Below, piece by piece: positions 63,170 through 64,000 of a stretch of 64,000 nucleotides of DNA. Source of the stretch: Erpobdella octoculata (Eukaryota > Annelida > Clitellata > Hirudinida > Erpobdellidae); assembly GCA_963978895.1 (NCBI GenBank), contig OZ022241.1, positions 23,821,573 through 23,885,572 on the forward strand, read 5' to 3'. How positions within the stretch are numbered: position 1 is the first letter of the stretch; each line of letters starts with the position of its first letter. A model generated the notes under the pieces. It searched no databases. It saw only the letters and a list, made by a program, of their open reading frames with translations, and had not been told where the DNA came from. The position numbers and the translations under genes were made by a program.

Positions 63170-64000
63170 CGAACGTAACCGAAAAGTCGGTTTTTTTTCG
63201 GTTTTTATCGGTTGTCGGAAGTTCGGAATAAAATTATTTCCGACCCCGAAAAAAACCGAACGTTCAGAATTATTTTTCGTAAATGTCGGGTTTTTTCGGA
63301 ATTCCGTAAAAAAATTAAACAATTAATTTCACTGATCATCATTTTAGATCAATGAAATATTATAATTATATCATATCTTTCTTTTTTCTTCTGTTAGCAA
63401 TAATGGAAAAACGTCAATACGTATAGTTTTTTGTACGTCGCTGAAGTTTGCAACGGTAGCTAACTTTGTCTGCATTATATATGGAAAATTCAAAGTTGAA
63501 GTAGTTTATTTTTTCAACATTTTTGAATAGAAAATTAAAAAACAAAACGATCTGTACTATTTTCAACTAAATCCCTCAATTTATAAGGGAGTTATATGGT
63601 AAAAACTATTGCGGTTAAATCGGTTATGTCTCTATTTACAATGTAAATTCTCGGTAGGCTACTCAATAGCCGTTGCTAACTCTTCACTCATTTTACATAA
63701 AAAATTTCAAAATTCAAACATGATGTATCTTAATAAAATTTACATATTTGAATAGATAATTCAAAAACAAATCAATTTGTACAAGTCTTGTCAAAATGCC
63801 TAAAACATTGAGAGAGTAATTCAGTAATTTTCGGCTGTTCCGTAAAATTTCCGAATATCCTCGATCTTTCGGAAAAGGTTTTTGAAAGTTCGGAATGAAA
63901 TTATTTCCGAACCCGATTAAAACCGAACGTTCGGAAGAAAAATATTTCCGATTACTTCCGTACCCGAATAAAACCGAACGACAAACTTTTATGCTTAGTT
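63170..64000. mobile_element. Possible hAT/MITE with CCGAACGTTCGG-type repeats, cut by window end
   Basis: Both 63,170-63,305 and 63,830-63,985 are rich in CCGAACGTTC, TTATTTCCGA, CGGAATGAAAT and their inverses, with an AT-rich middle. Organised like the subterminal repeats of the hAT elements at 12365 and 42623. Ends and target duplication cannot be fixed; no protein. Confidence 0.45.

Overview
The window is eukaryotic, almost certainly an invertebrate metazoan. It is AT-rich, with one intron-split nuclear gene, animal-type alpha-spectrin coding sequence, and a dense nested set of animal transposable elements: LTR elements, CR1/L2-like and Jockey-like non-LTR elements, Penelope-like elements, Helitrons, hAT, MULE, Merlin and a tRNA-derived SINE. 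An arthropod or related bilaterian fits best, but the species cannot be fixed from the sequence. There are no operons, CRISPR arrays or rRNA genes.

1-14,330 is one nested retroelement complex. An LTR retrotransposon (5' LTR end at 4188, tRNA-Leu-type primer site at 4191, polypurine tract at 8361, 3' LTR 8375-14330) carries a broken gag and protease. An intronless stretch of alpha-spectrin coding sequence (about 6568-8222) then stands where reverse transcriptase should be, and a short RNase H tail follows. Both LTRs are interrupted at the same motif (GGAATGAGAG). In each, head-to-tail poly(A)-ended non-LTR units sit there: two gag-only units with open ORF1s in the 3' LTR, and about 2.6 ORF-less units in the 5' LTR. 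A hAT element then entered the 3' LTR.

14,331-29,200 is accessory DNA. It holds an element with long inverted repeats and a Ulp1-protease/zinc-finger fragment, then a deletion-derivative MULE with a perfect 10-bp target duplication. An apparently intact CR1-like element with two overlapping ORFs and a TTATG-repeat tail is inserted in the MULE. Further on are Helitron ends, a SINE and a pair of fold-back elements. 28,760-33,212 is a Helitron broken by a Gypsy-type LTR element and Penelope-like pieces, ending in a textbook Helitron hairpin/CTAG terminus.

36,748-45,034 (minus strand) is the only host gene I can identify: NDUFS5, a mitochondrial complex I subunit with a twin CX9C motif. Two coding exons are separated by a 7.9-kb intron filled with hAT, Helitron and MITE sequence.

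45,035-64,000 holds more broken elements. Notable are a near-complete Merlin-like element (49,400-51,226) whose transposase ORF is followed by three tandem copies of the canonical histone mRNA 3' stem-loop, and two Penelope-like copies tied to (TA)n tracts. One Penelope copy keeps a complete hammerhead ribozyme; the other lost its 3' strand at the predicted cleavage site. THAP, hAT, RNase H and other transposon-derived fragments fill the rest.

Coordinates of element ends are base-accurate where a target-site duplication or terminal motif is quoted, and approximate elsewhere.
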